64,000 nt of DNA from Pseudoneobacillus sp052180215 (GTDB lineage: Bacteria > Bacillota > Bacilli > Bacillales > Cytobacillaceae). Each line of letters starts with the position of its first letter. Positions within the stretch are counted from its first letter, which is position 1. Made by a program: the position numbers and the translations under genes. This document shows positions 25,180-34,108 of this stretch, piece by piece. The notes under the pieces are model-generated. The model had not been told where the DNA came from, did not search any database, and saw nothing but the letters and a program-made list of their open reading frames with translations. The DNA is taken from contig NZ_CP197471.1 in the NCBI RefSeq assembly GCF_052180215.1, positions 1,522,001 to 1,586,000 on the forward strand, read 5' to 3'.

Positions 25180-25398
25180 GTGATAAAGGTAACGAAATTA
25201 AACGGAAAAAAATTCATCTTAAATGCTATATACTTTGAAACAATTGAGTCCTTTCCTGATACTACCATTACATTAACAAATGGACGGAAGTATGTTGTAA
25301 AAGAAACAGAGGATGAGGTTCACCAAGCCATTATAAATTTTTATCAAACAGTAAACCTTCTAGGACAACAGTTGGGGGAAAAAGAAAATGAAGAATAA
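25180..25398 (+). CDS. swrD: Swarming motility protein SwrD (FlbD family)
   Basis: The 72-residue protein begins MIKVTKLNGKKFILNAIYFE and continues with TITLTNGRKYVVKETEDEV, the FlbD/SwrD pattern. In B. subtilis SwrD (YlzI) raises motor power and is needed for swarming. The position between flgE and fliL is conserved. GTG 25180 is fixed by the family's N-terminus, yet the ten bases before it (AATAAATAAA) contain no SD; see the upstream hairpin. It overlaps fliL by 11 bases. Confidence 0.9.
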   Translation: MIKVTKLNGKKFILNAIYFETIESFPDTTITLTNGRKYVVKETEDEVHQAIINFYQTVNLLGQQLGEKENEE

Positions 25399-25816
25399 CA
25401 AGCTGCTCATGATCATGGTAGTTTTGCTAGTTGCCATTGCACTTGTCGGTGCCATTGCACTTACGATTGTGCTAAAAATGTCCGATGAAGGAAAAGAAAA
25501 AGAACCGACAATCGAAGAGGTTTTAAAAACTACGGTAGATGTCGAAGAAATAACAACAAATTTAGCTACCAATGATTTTATTCGCATTTCATTTAAAATA
25601 CAAACAGATGGTAAAAAGGCAAAAGAGGAACTAGAAAAGCGAGATTTCCAAGTAAAAAATATTATCATTCAGGAGTTATCAGAAAAAAAGGTTGAGGATC
25701 TCCAAGGAAAAGAAGGTAAACAAAAGTTAGAGGAAACGTTGAAAGTAGATATCAATAAATTGATGCAAGAAGGTAAAGTGGTGAAGGTTTACATTACTCA
25801 ATCTCTCCTCCAATAA
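25388..25816 (+). CDS. fliL: Flagellar basal body-associated protein FliL
   Basis: FliL is a single-span membrane protein that associates with the stator around the motor. The 142-residue protein has a membrane segment at about residues 5-29 (KLLMIMVVLLVAIALVGAIA) followed by an extracytoplasmic domain rich in Lys and Glu. The start ATG 25388 lies inside the end of swrD with a GGGGGAA SD. The 95-base gap to fliM holds an inverted repeat. Confidence 0.94.
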   Translation: MKNNKLLMIMVVLLVAIALVGAIALTIVLKMSDEGKEKEPTIEEVLKTTVDVEEITTNLATNDFIRISFKIQTDGKKAKEELEKRDFQVKNIIIQELSEKKVEDLQGKEGKQKLEETLKVDINKLMQEGKVVKVYITQSLLQ

Positions 25817-25825
25817 GAGGTATAA

Positions 25826-25881
25826 AGATAAGAACGAAGATTTTATTAGACTTTCATCTGTATAACTAATGCTTCTTATCT
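25826..25881 (+). promoter_or_regulatory. Inverted repeat between fliL and fliM
   Basis: AGATAAGAA (25826-25834) and TTCTTATCT (25873-25881) are perfect inverted repeats; inside, ATTAG (25845-25849) can pair with CTAAT (25866-25870), so the gap can fold into one extended imperfect hairpin. A-rich rather than T-rich sequence follows, so it is not a classical terminator. It may be an RNA processing or stability element. Confidence 0.4.
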
Positions 25882-25911
25882 AAAAAAGGATCAAAACTGG
25901 AGGTGAGGATA

Positions 25912-26910
25912 TTGTCAGGAGAAGTGTTATCCCAAAGTGAAATTGATGCTCTGTTATCTGCATTATCAACTGGTGAAATGGATGCCGATGAGTTAAAAAA
26001 GGAGCATACCGAAAAAAAGGTAAGAACTTACGATTTTAAGCGTGCCCTTCGTTTTTCGAAGGATCAAATAAGAAGTTTAACTAGAATTCATGAAAATTTT
26101 GCAAGGTTATTAACCACATTTTTTTCAGCACAACTAAGAACGTATGTACAAATAAGTGTAGCATCAGCTGACCAAATCCCCTATGAGGAATTCATACGTT
26201 CTATTCCCAAAATGACTATACTAAACGTATTTGAAGTTCCGCCATTAGATGGGAGAATCTTAATGGAGGTTAATCCAAATATCGCTTATGCTATGTTGGA
26301 TCGAATGCTAGGTGGACGAGGAAGCAGCATGAGCAAGGTCGAGAATTTAACAGAAATTGAAACTAGAATCATGTCAACTACCTTTGAGAGAGCCTTTGAA
26401 AACTTAACCGAAGCATGGAGTTCGATATATGATATCGATCCAATGTTGGATATTTTTGAGGTGAATCCGCAATTTTTACAAATGGTATCACCCAATGAAA
26501 CCGTAGTTGTCATTTCCTTAAATACTACTATTGGAGAAGTTAGTGGAATGATCAATATCTGTATTCCACATGTGGTACTTGAACCAATTATCCCTAAATT
26601 ATCTGTCCATTATTGGATGCAAAAAGAAAAGAAAGAAACAAAGCCTTATGAGGTTGAATTACTTGAAAAGCAAATTCAAAATGCAGATGTTTCAGTTGTT
26701 GTTGAATTAGGTGAATCTGAAATTTCTATTCAAGACTTTTTAATGTTAGATGTTGGTGATGTAATTGAGTTAAATCAATTAATTGTACAACCTCTAACGA
26801 TAAAAGTTGGAGATATTCCTAAATTTATTGGACAACCAGGAAAAGTAAATAAAAAGATAGCTATTCAAGTACTGGATACATTGAAGGGAGGAGACGACGG
26901 TGATGAGTGA
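25912..26910 (+). CDS. fliM: Flagellar motor switch protein FliM
   Basis: FliM is the C-ring subunit that binds CheY-P. From TTG 25912 it has 332 residues, equal to B. subtilis FliM, and begins MSGEVLSQSEIDALLSALST, the CheY-P-binding N-terminal peptide. The middle CheC-like domain includes PYEEFIRSIPKMTILNVF, and the C-terminal SpoA domain VVELGESEISIQDFLMLDVG. The SD GGAGGTGA supports TTG; GTG 25903 would fall inside it. The end overlaps fliY by 8 bases. Confidence 0.96.
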   Translation: MSGEVLSQSEIDALLSALSTGEMDADELKKEHTEKKVRTYDFKRALRFSKDQIRSLTRIHENFARLLTTFFSAQLRTYVQISVASADQIPYEEFIRSIPKMTILNVFEVPPLDGRILMEVNPNIAYAMLDRMLGGRGSSMSKVENLTEIETRIMSTTFERAFENLTEAWSSIYDIDPMLDIFEVNPQFLQMVSPNETVVVISLNTTIGEVSGMINICIPHVVLEPIIPKLSVHYWMQKEKKETKPYEVELLEKQIQNADVSVVVELGESEISIQDFLMLDVGDVIELNQLIVQPLTIKVGDIPKFIGQPGKVNKKIAIQVLDTLKGGDDGDE

Positions 26911-28138
26911 TGGCATGCTATCCCAAGATGAAATTGATGCTTTGTTAAGAGGTTCTGATCCAGAAGAAATGGAAGAAGAATCCCATGTATTTTTAGTTGA
27001 AGATTACTTATCATTAATGGAGCAAGATGCTTTAGGAGAAATAGGGAATATTTCATTTGGAAGTTCAGCAACTGCATTATCTACGTTATTAAATCAAAAG
27101 GTAGATATAACAACACCTTCAGTTACAGTCATTCCAAGAGAAAAAATTAATGAAGAGTTTCCACATCCATATGTTGCAATACAAGTTAGCTATACAGAAG
27201 GTTTTTCTGGAAGCAATTTATTGGTTATTCAGCAAGGTGATGCCGCTATTATTGCCGATTTGATGCTTGGTGGAGACGGCACAAGTCCTGGAGACTTAAT
27301 GGGAGAAATTCAATTAAGTGCTGTTCAGGAAGCAATGAACCAAATGATGGGTTCTGCTGCCACTTCTATGTCAACGATTTTTAGCAAAAGGGTAGATATT
27401 TCTCCCCCAATGATAGATATCCTTGATACTCAAACTGGCGAGGGGACACACCGAATCCCAAATGAGGAAATGATGGTGAAAATCTCCTTCCGTTTAAAGG
27501 TTGGAAATTTAATTGATTCATCCATTATGCAATTAGTTCCATTGGAATTTGCAAAAGGATTAGTGGAGGAGTTGTTAAATCCTTCACCAGCACCAGCACC
27601 AACTAACCAACAGCCTAAAGTGGAAGATAAGCCGATAGCTGATCATGCACCCGTGAGTTCGGTTAGCAACGCACAACCACCTGTTTTGAATCAACAACAG
27701 GAAAACTGGCAGCAACCATATCCTAATCAACCAGATTATGGTTACCAGGCACCAACTAATGTGGGGTATCCAAATACACCACAACATTTTGGAAACAACT
27801 TAGCCAACATGAGTCCACAAAACATTCAACCAGCTGTATTCTCAAACTTTGAGACATATAGGGCTCCTGAAGTGGAGCCTAAAAATTTAGATATGTTATT
27901 AGATATACCGTTACAGGTTAGTGTTGAACTAGGACGTACTAAAAGGTCAGTGAAAGAAATATTAGAACTATCATCGGGTTCCATTATTGAACTAGATAAA
28001 TTAGCTGGTGAACCAGTTGACATTTTAGTCAATAACCGGTTAATTGCCAAAGGTGAAGTAGTTGTTATTGATGAAAATTTTGGTGTAAGAGTAACTGATA
28101 TTATTAGTCAGAGCGACCGTATAAAAAAATTAAAATAA
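26903..28138 (+). CDS. fliY: Flagellar motor switch/CheY-P phosphatase FliY
   Basis: FliY is a C-ring protein that dephosphorylates CheY-P. The 411 residues comprise an N-terminal CheY-P-binding peptide (MLSQDEIDALLRG), a CheC-type domain with two E-x-x-N phosphatase motifs (DALGEIGNISFGSSATALST and AVQEAMNQMMGSAATSMS), a long Pro/Gln/Asn-rich linker at about 225-320, and a C-terminal FliN-like SpoA domain (VSVELGRTKRSVKEILELSS). ATG 26903 is 9 bases from GGGAGGAG; GTG 26900 is also possible. It replaces the separate FliN of enterics. Confidence 0.95.
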   Translation: MSDGMLSQDEIDALLRGSDPEEMEEESHVFLVEDYLSLMEQDALGEIGNISFGSSATALSTLLNQKVDITTPSVTVIPREKINEEFPHPYVAIQVSYTEGFSGSNLLVIQQGDAAIIADLMLGGDGTSPGDLMGEIQLSAVQEAMNQMMGSAATSMSTIFSKRVDISPPMIDILDTQTGEGTHRIPNEEMMVKISFRLKVGNLIDSSIMQLVPLEFAKGLVEELLNPSPAPAPTNQQPKVEDKPIADHAPVSSVSNAQPPVLNQQQENWQQPYPNQPDYGYQAPTNVGYPNTPQHFGNNLANMSPQNIQPAVFSNFETYRAPEVEPKNLDMLLDIPLQVSVELGRTKRSVKEILELSSGSIIELDKLAGEPVDILVNNRLIAKGEVVVIDENFGVRVTDIISQSDRIKKLK

Positions 28139-28160
28139 ATAGATAGGGGTTAACGGGGAA

Positions 28161-28523
28161 ATGGCAAATAAAATTTTAATTGTTGATGACGCAGCATTTA
28201 TGAGAATGATGATCAAAGATATTCTTAGTAAAAATGGATACGAAGTAGTTGGAGAGGCAGCAGATGGGGCACAAGCAGTTGAAAAATATAAAGAAACTCA
28301 ACCAGATTTAGTTACAATGGACATCACAATGCCAGAAATGGACGGAATTACCGCATTAAAAGAAATAAAAAAAATAAATCCAAATGCTAAAGTAATTATG
28401 TGTTCTGCTATGGGGCAACAAGCAATGGTTATAGATGCTATCCAAGCAGGTGCAAAGGACTTTATCGTAAAGCCTTTCCAAGCTGACAGGGTTTTAGAAG
28501 CCATAGGCAAAACCCTTGGATAA
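28161..28523 (+). CDS. cheY: Chemotaxis response regulator CheY
   Basis: CheY is a single-domain receiver of 120 residues that, when phosphorylated by CheA, binds the motor switch. The acidic pair Asp9/Asp10 (LIVDDAAFMR), phosphoacceptor Asp54 (LVTMDITMPEMDG), Thr/Ser position in VIMCSAMGQQ and the final conserved Lys in DFIVKPFQ are all present. The position between fliY and fliZ is that of B. subtilis. A weak SD (GGGGTTAACGGGG) precedes ATG 28161. Confidence 0.97.
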   Translation: MANKILIVDDAAFMRMMIKDILSKNGYEVVGEAADGAQAVEKYKETQPDLVTMDITMPEMDGITALKEIKKINPNAKVIMCSAMGQQAMVIDAIQAGAKDFIVKPFQADRVLEAIGKTLG

Positions 28524-28550
28524 TCTTTATTAAGGGTGTTGACCTAATTT

Positions 28551-29228
28551 ATGAAAACATGGATAAGTAAATTATTTTTGTTCGTATTTATTGCTCTGCT
28601 AGGTTCGCAATCAGTGGCCTATGCAGAGCCAGTAAATAATAGTGTGAAGGATTGCTATGAAAACCCAAAAAACTGTGAGCAACCAGAATTAGCTCCTAAT
28701 CAAGATAAAGGTAAGGACCAGGGGAAACAAAACGATAAAAGTACAAGTACTGTTGGTGTTACATTTTTCGATTTTGTCAAAATGATCTTTGCTTTACTAT
28801 TTGTCATTGCACTTTTATATGCTGTGTTAAAGTTTGTTAACAAAAAAAGTAAATCTTTCCAATCAACACAAATGGTTGAAAATTTAGGTGGTACAAGTCT
28901 TGGTTCAAACCGATCAGTTCAAATGATAAAAGTAGGAAATCGGATTTTAGTTGTTGGTGTTGGGGAAACCATTCAGTTGTTAAAAGAGATAGATGATCAA
29001 GAGGAATATCGTGAAATGATTGAGGCTTACAATCAAAGAATGGAACAAATGATTCAACCAAGTGATATTGTGACAAAGTTATTGGAAAGAACAAACAAGG
29101 TCAAATCTTCGTTACCAGAAGATGAAAATCAATTTGCTACTTTGTTAAAAAAGCAATTAAAAGATATTTCAAATGGCAGAAAAAAGTTTATGAAAGAAAT
29201 GGAGAAGAAAGGTACTGATCAACAATGA
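28551..29228 (+). CDS. fliZ: Flagellar biosynthesis protein FliZ (FliO family)
   Basis: This is the Bacillus counterpart of FliO, which stabilises FliP during export-gate assembly. The 225 residues start with a signal peptide-like segment (KLFLFVFIALLGSQSVAYA), then a Lys/Gln-rich stretch, a membrane span at about 74-92 (FVKMIFALLFVIALLYAVL) and a cytoplasmic FliO domain (LGSNRSVQMIKVGNRILVVG). ATG 28551 has only a weak upstream SD. It overlaps fliP by four bases (ATGA). Confidence 0.93.
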   Translation: MKTWISKLFLFVFIALLGSQSVAYAEPVNNSVKDCYENPKNCEQPELAPNQDKGKDQGKQNDKSTSTVGVTFFDFVKMIFALLFVIALLYAVLKFVNKKSKSFQSTQMVENLGGTSLGSNRSVQMIKVGNRILVVGVGETIQLLKEIDDQEEYREMIEAYNQRMEQMIQPSDIVTKLLERTNKVKSSLPEDENQFATLLKKQLKDISNGRKKFMKEMEKKGTDQQ

Positions 29229-29890
29229 ATGAATTCATGGAAATCTTTAATAGCAGTGCTCCTGAGAATGTCTCCACATCGGTTAAACTGCTATTACTTC
29301 TCACCGTTCTTTCCATTGCACCAAGTATTTTGATTTTATTGACCTGTTTTACGAGGATTGTTATTGTTCTTTCCTTTGTCAGAACAGCGCTTGCAACACA
29401 ACAAATGCCACCTAATCAAGTGATTATTGGATTATCCTTATTTTTGACATTTTTTATCATGGCTCCGACCTTCCAAACTGTTAATAAAGAAGCTTTAACT
29501 CCTTTATTTAATGAAAAGATCACTCTTGAACAAGCCTATGAAAAAGCAGCAACTCCCTTTAAAGAGTTTATGAGTGGTCAGACCAGACAAAAAGATTTAG
29601 CTCTATTTTTAGAATATGCAAAAGTGGATAGGCCAGAAAAAATAGAAGATATTCCTTTAACTGCACTTGTTCCGGCATTTGCTATTAGTGAGATAAAAAC
29701 TGCCTTTCAGATTGGGTTTATGATTTTTATTCCATTTCTAGTGATTGATATGATTGTAGCCAGTGTTTTAATGTCTATGGGGATGATGATGCTTCCTCCT
29801 GTTATGATTTCCTTGCCATTTAAGATTCTATTGTTCGTTTTGGTAGATGGCTGGTATCTAGTAGTCAAATCTCTTTTACAAAGCTTTTAG
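29225..29890 (+). CDS. fliP: Flagellar export gate protein FliP
   Basis: FliP is a core subunit of the type III export gate. The 221 residues show the family signatures RIVIVLSFVRTALATQQMPP and DMIVASVLMSMGMMMLPPVM and about four membrane segments. No long signal peptide is obvious, as in the Bacillus protein. Its start overlaps fliZ (ATGA), so translation is coupled. fliQ follows 12 bases later. Confidence 0.97.
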   Translation: MNEFMEIFNSSAPENVSTSVKLLLLLTVLSIAPSILILLTCFTRIVIVLSFVRTALATQQMPPNQVIIGLSLFLTFFIMAPTFQTVNKEALTPLFNEKITLEQAYEKAATPFKEFMSGQTRQKDLALFLEYAKVDRPEKIEDIPLTALVPAFAISEIKTAFQIGFMIFIPFLVIDMIVASVLMSMGMMMLPPVMISLPFKILLFVLVDGWYLVVKSLLQSF

Positions 29891-29902
29891 GCGGTGATCT
29901 AA

Positions 29903-30172
29903 ATGAATTCAGAAACAGTCATTACTATTGCAGAACGAGGAATTTATACGGTCATAATGATTAGCGGACCAATACTAGTGCTTGCATTAGTAGTTGGTTT
30001 GATTGTTAGTATCTTCCAAGCGACTACTCAAATTCAGGAACAAACTCTCGCATTTGTCCCAAAAATTGTGGCTGTATTGCTAGGTATTGTTTTTTTTGGA
30101 CCATGGATGCTTAGTCATATGCTTTCCTATACATCAGAAATTTTTTCAAATTTAACGAGGTTTGTAGGTTAA
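29903..30172 (+). CDS. fliQ: Flagellar export gate protein FliQ
   Basis: FliQ is a small export-gate subunit of 89 residues with two membrane segments (about 16-38 and 52-72). The pattern ISGPILVLALVVGLIVSIFQ followed by ATTQIQEQTLAFVPKIVAV is diagnostic. SD GGCGGTGAT lies upstream of ATG 29903. It is encoded between fliP and fliR as in nearly all flagellar operons. Confidence 0.97.
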   Translation: MNSETVITIAERGIYTVIMISGPILVLALVVGLIVSIFQATTQIQEQTLAFVPKIVAVLLGIVFFGPWMLSHMLSYTSEIFSNLTRFVG

Positions 30173-30176
30173 AGGA

Positions 30177-30953
30177 ATGCTAGATTTTATCCCACATTTC
30201 CCTGCTTTTTTATTAATTTTTGTAAGAGTGACTTCATTTTTTTTAATGATGCCTCTCTTTTCTTATCGGACGATTCCAACGACACATAAAGTAGGAATTG
30301 GATTTTTCTTAGCTTGGATTATTTATTTTACTTTAGATGTTCCTGTCTTGGAAATTGATGGTACTTACTATTTACTTATCATGAAGGAAGCCTTAGTAGG
30401 AATTATGATCGGCTTTGTAGCCTATATGATGCTATCAGCCATTCAGGTAGCAGGAGGATTAATAGATTTTCAAATGGGGTTTGCTATTGCGAATGTTATT
30501 GATCCCCAAACAGGTGCACAAAGTCCCCTTATGGGACAATATTTTTACACCATAGCTTTATTATTTTTACTAACCATAAATGGTCATCATTTATTAATTG
30601 ACGGTATTTTTCATTCCTATCAATTTATTTCACTAGAGCAAGAGTGGCTGCCTTTTGGAGATTCGAATCTTATCGAATTTGTTTTAAAAGCATTTTCACA
30701 AATGTTTATGATTGCTTTCCAAATGTCACTACCCGTTGTAGGCTGCCTTTTTTTAGTTGATGTAGCCTTAGGAATAATGGCTAGAACCGTTCCGCAACTA
30801 AATATTTTTGTTGTAGGGATGCCAATTAAAGTGGCCGTAAGTTTTATTGTCATTATTATACTAATGAGTGTCATGATGACTGCGGTTTCTTATATGATAG
30901 AGACTATGCTTTATACTATGCGTCATTTTATGGAAATTTTAGGGGGGGACTAA
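30177..30953 (+). CDS. fliR: Flagellar export gate protein FliR
   Basis: FliR completes the FliPQR gate. The 258-residue protein is strongly hydrophobic with about six membrane segments. It begins MLDFIPHFPAFLLIFVRVTS, and contains QVAGGLIDFQMGFAIANVID and the conserved RTVPQLNIFVVGMPIKV. The ATG at 30177 sits four bases after the fliQ stop, with AAAGG as SD. The flhB GTG follows its stop directly. Confidence 0.97.
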   Translation: MLDFIPHFPAFLLIFVRVTSFFLMMPLFSYRTIPTTHKVGIGFFLAWIIYFTLDVPVLEIDGTYYLLIMKEALVGIMIGFVAYMMLSAIQVAGGLIDFQMGFAIANVIDPQTGAQSPLMGQYFYTIALLFLLTINGHHLLIDGIFHSYQFISLEQEWLPFGDSNLIEFVLKAFSQMFMIAFQMSLPVVGCLFLVDVALGIMARTVPQLNIFVVGMPIKVAVSFIVIIILMSVMMTAVSYMIETMLYTMRHFMEILGGD

Positions 30954-32036
30954 GTGGACTTACTATCACTTGATTTACAGTTTTTTTCAGGTGAAAAAAC
31001 GGAAAAAGCTACCCCGAAAAAGAGGCAAGATGCAAGAAAGAAAGGTCAGGTTGCTAAAAGTCAAGACATCAATACGTCTGTGTTATTATTAGCTATTTTT
31101 CTATTCTTATGGATGGCGGGTAAATATTTATTAGGAATACTACTAAACTTATTTCGGCATTCCTATCAAGACTACTTACTAATGGATATTACAGAACAAA
31201 ATCTCTCCTCTTTCTTTACTGTGATATTACGAGAGATGGCTTCTTTCTTAGGTCCTATTTTAATCATAGCCTTGGTAGCCGCTGTTGCGGCAAATTATGC
31301 CCAAGTTGGATTTCTCTTCTCTACGGAAGCCATACAGATGAAGCTGGAAAAGATAAATCCAATACAAGGTTTTAAAAAAATTTTTTCCTTAAGATCTTTA
31401 GTAGAATTAATAAAATCGATATTGAAAATTTCGTTTGTAGGTGCGATTGCATTTGGAATTCTATGGAATCGACTAGATGAGATATTAGTCCTTTCACAAA
31501 AGTCAATTGGAACAGCACTTGCTACACTTGGTACGATTACCGTTCAAATGGGTCTATTTTGTTCAGGTGGTTTATTATTTTTAGCCATTTTAGATTATTT
31601 ATATCAAAAGTTTGATTTTGAAAAAAACATCCGAATGTCAAAGCAAGATATTAAGGATGAATATAAAAATATTGAAGGGGATCCCCTTATTAAATCAAAA
31701 ATTAAGCAACGCCAGAGAGAAATGGCTATGAGAAGAATGATGCAAGAAGTGCCAAAAGCAGATGTTGTTATCACGAACCCAACTCATTTTGCTGTAGCGT
31801 TAAAGTATGATGAAGAAAAATTGGATGCCCCATATGTGGTCGCTAAGGGTGTGGACTATGTTGCTCAAAAAATAAAATTAATCGCAAAGGAAAATGATGT
31901 GATCACAGTAGAAAATCGACCTTTGGCAAGAGCTTTATACAGTCAAACAGAAATAGGCGATGCTATTCCCGAAGAGTTCTTTAAAGCAGTTGCGGAACTA
32001 TTAGCATTCGTTTATCGCACAAAAAATAAAATTTAG
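30954..32036 (+). CDS. flhB: Flagellar export switch protein FlhB
   Basis: FlhB controls export-substrate specificity; it cleaves itself between Asn and Pro of NPTH. The 360-residue protein equals the B. subtilis length. It has an N-terminal basic segment (EKTEKATPKKRQDARKKGQV), four membrane spans and the NPTH motif at residues 275-278. The start is GTG 30954 directly after the fliR stop, with the SD GGGGGGGA inside fliR. The C-terminal domain has a free-standing paralog, YlqH, at 2679-2960. Confidence 0.97.
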   Translation: MDLLSLDLQFFSGEKTEKATPKKRQDARKKGQVAKSQDINTSVLLLAIFLFLWMAGKYLLGILLNLFRHSYQDYLLMDITEQNLSSFFTVILREMASFLGPILIIALVAAVAANYAQVGFLFSTEAIQMKLEKINPIQGFKKIFSLRSLVELIKSILKISFVGAIAFGILWNRLDEILVLSQKSIGTALATLGTITVQMGLFCSGGLLFLAILDYLYQKFDFEKNIRMSKQDIKDEYKNIEGDPLIKSKIKQRQREMAMRRMMQEVPKADVVITNPTHFAVALKYDEEKLDAPYVVAKGVDYVAQKIKLIAKENDVITVENRPLARALYSQTEIGDAIPEEFFKAVAELLAFVYRTKNKI

Positions 32037-32071
32037 CCGTTTTGTTAGCTTCAGAGTGAGGAGAGAATTTT

Positions 32072-34108
32072 ATGAAAGCAAGAGATTTGTCAGTATTGCT
32101 CAGTGTTATATTAATTGTAGCCATGTTGATTATTCCATTTCCATCATGGTTATTAAGTGTACTGATTATTATGAATATCTCACTTGCTCTTTTAGTTTTA
32201 CTAAATTCCATGAATATGAATGAACCTTTAGATTTTTCCATTTTCCCTTCATTATTATTACTTTTAACTTTGTTTCGTTTAGGCTTAAATGTCTCTACCA
32301 CTCGTTCCATTCTATCAAAAGGTGAAGCTGGAGGCGTGGTTGAAACATTTGGTACCTTCGTTGTTGGTGGAAATGCTTTGGTTGGAATGGTTGTTTTCTT
32401 AATTTTAATTATTATTCAGTTTGTTGTTATTACTAAAGGTTCTGAACGTGTTTCTGAAGTTGCTGCTCGTTTCACTTTAGATGCAATGCCTGGGAAACAA
32501 ATGAGTATTGATGCTGACTTAAATGCTGGAATGATCTCTGAACAGCAGGCACGTGAACGAAGAGAAAAAGTTGGAAGAGAAGCCGATTTCTTTGGTTCAA
32601 TGGATGGAGCCAGTAAATTTGTTAAAGGGGATGCAATAGCTGGTATCATTATTGTCCTTATAAACTTAATTTTCGGAATCGTAATTGGGATGATGCAAGA
32701 TGGATTACCCATTGCAGAAGCTGCAAAGAAATACTCTTTACTTACCGTTGGAGATGGAATTGTCAGTCAAATCCCTGCATTGTTAATCTCAACTGCTACG
32801 GGTATTGTGGTAACACGGGCTGCTTCAGATGGAAACCTTGGACAAGATATTACACAACAGCTTTTAAAATATCCATACATGCTTTATGTTACTGGTGGGA
32901 CCATTCTATTATTAGGTTTGTTTACACCAATAAATGATGTGTTGACCCTTCCAATCGCTGCACTTTTGGGAGTTGGAGGGTATATGTTCTCTCGTGTTCC
33001 AAAACAAGATGATGAGCGTATTCAGGAGTTAGAGCAGGAATTAGAAACAGACGAAATGAAGAGTCCGGAAAGTGTCGTAAACCTTTTAAACGTTGATCCA
33101 ATTGAATTTGAATTTGGATATGGACTGATTCCACTAGCTGATGCAAATCAGGGTGGAGATTTATTAGATCGTATTGTCATGATTAGAAGGCAACTTGCCA
33201 TCGAGTTAGGTCTAGTCATTCCAGTGGTTAGAATTAGAGATAATATCCAATTACAGCCGAATGAATATCGATTAAAAATAAAAGGAAATGAAATGGCTCG
33301 AGGAGAGTTACTATTAGATCACTATCTAGCTATGAGTCCAGGTGTCGATGATGATTCCGTTGAGGGAATTGATACGATAGAGCCATCGTTTGGGTTGCCA
33401 GCCAAATGGATAACGGAATCGATGAAAGAACAAGCAGAAATTTTTGGATATACCGTAGTTGATCCGCCCTCGGTCGTATCTACCCATATAACAGAAGTCA
33501 TTAAAGCAAATGCATATGAATTATTAGGACGACAAGAAACCAAACAACTTATCGATCACATCAAGGAAAGTTATCCTATCTTAATTGAGGAAGTCACTCC
33601 AAATCCATTATCAGTTGGAGAAGTTCAAAAAGTATTAGCAAAATTATTAAAGGAAAATGTGTCCATCCGAAACTTGCCGATTATATTTGAAACATTGGCG
33701 GATTTTGGAAAGGTTACATCGGATACAGATATTTTAACAGAATACGTTAGACAAGCACTTGCTCGTCAAATTACTAATCAATACAGTGGAAGATCAGATG
33801 TATTAAAGGTAGTCACATTGTCGGGGAAAGTAGAAAAACTGATTGCGGATGGAATTCAGCAAACGGAACATGGCAATTATCTATCCATTGACCCTGCTCA
33901 TTCTCAAGCAATTTTAGAAACCATTGCCGTTCAGGTAGAACAACTTTCGTTAATGGAACAATCACCGATTATTTTGTGTTCACCTGCAGTGAGAATGTAT
34001 GTTAGACAATTAACAGAAAGGTATTTCCCGCAAGTACCTATCCTTTCTTATAATGAATTAGAATCAAGCGTTGAAGTTCAAAGTGTTGGGGTGGTGAACA
34101 TAGAGTGA
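32072..34108 (+). CDS. flhA: Flagellar export apparatus protein FlhA
   Basis: FlhA forms the nonameric export ring that uses proton motive force. The 678 residues comprise an N-terminal membrane half with the FHIPEP family signature (RFTLDAMPGKQMSIDADLNA, then GREADFFGSMDGASKFVKGD) and a C-terminal cytoplasmic half from about residue 330. SD GTGAGGAGAG supports ATG 32072. The stop overlaps the GTG of flhF, which suggests coupled translation. Confidence 0.97.
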   Translation: MKARDLSVLLSVILIVAMLIIPFPSWLLSVLIIMNISLALLVLLNSMNMNEPLDFSIFPSLLLLLTLFRLGLNVSTTRSILSKGEAGGVVETFGTFVVGGNALVGMVVFLILIIIQFVVITKGSERVSEVAARFTLDAMPGKQMSIDADLNAGMISEQQARERREKVGREADFFGSMDGASKFVKGDAIAGIIIVLINLIFGIVIGMMQDGLPIAEAAKKYSLLTVGDGIVSQIPALLISTATGIVVTRAASDGNLGQDITQQLLKYPYMLYVTGGTILLLGLFTPINDVLTLPIAALLGVGGYMFSRVPKQDDERIQELEQELETDEMKSPESVVNLLNVDPIEFEFGYGLIPLADANQGGDLLDRIVMIRRQLAIELGLVIPVVRIRDNIQLQPNEYRLKIKGNEMARGELLLDHYLAMSPGVDDDSVEGIDTIEPSFGLPAKWITESMKEQAEIFGYTVVDPPSVVSTHITEVIKANAYELLGRQETKQLIDHIKESYPILIEEVTPNPLSVGEVQKVLAKLLKENVSIRNLPIIFETLADFGKVTSDTDILTEYVRQALARQITNQYSGRSDVLKVVTLSGKVEKLIADGIQQTEHGNYLSIDPAHSQAILETIAVQVEQLSLMEQSPIILCSPAVRMYVRQLTERYFPQVPILSYNELESSVEVQSVGVVNIE

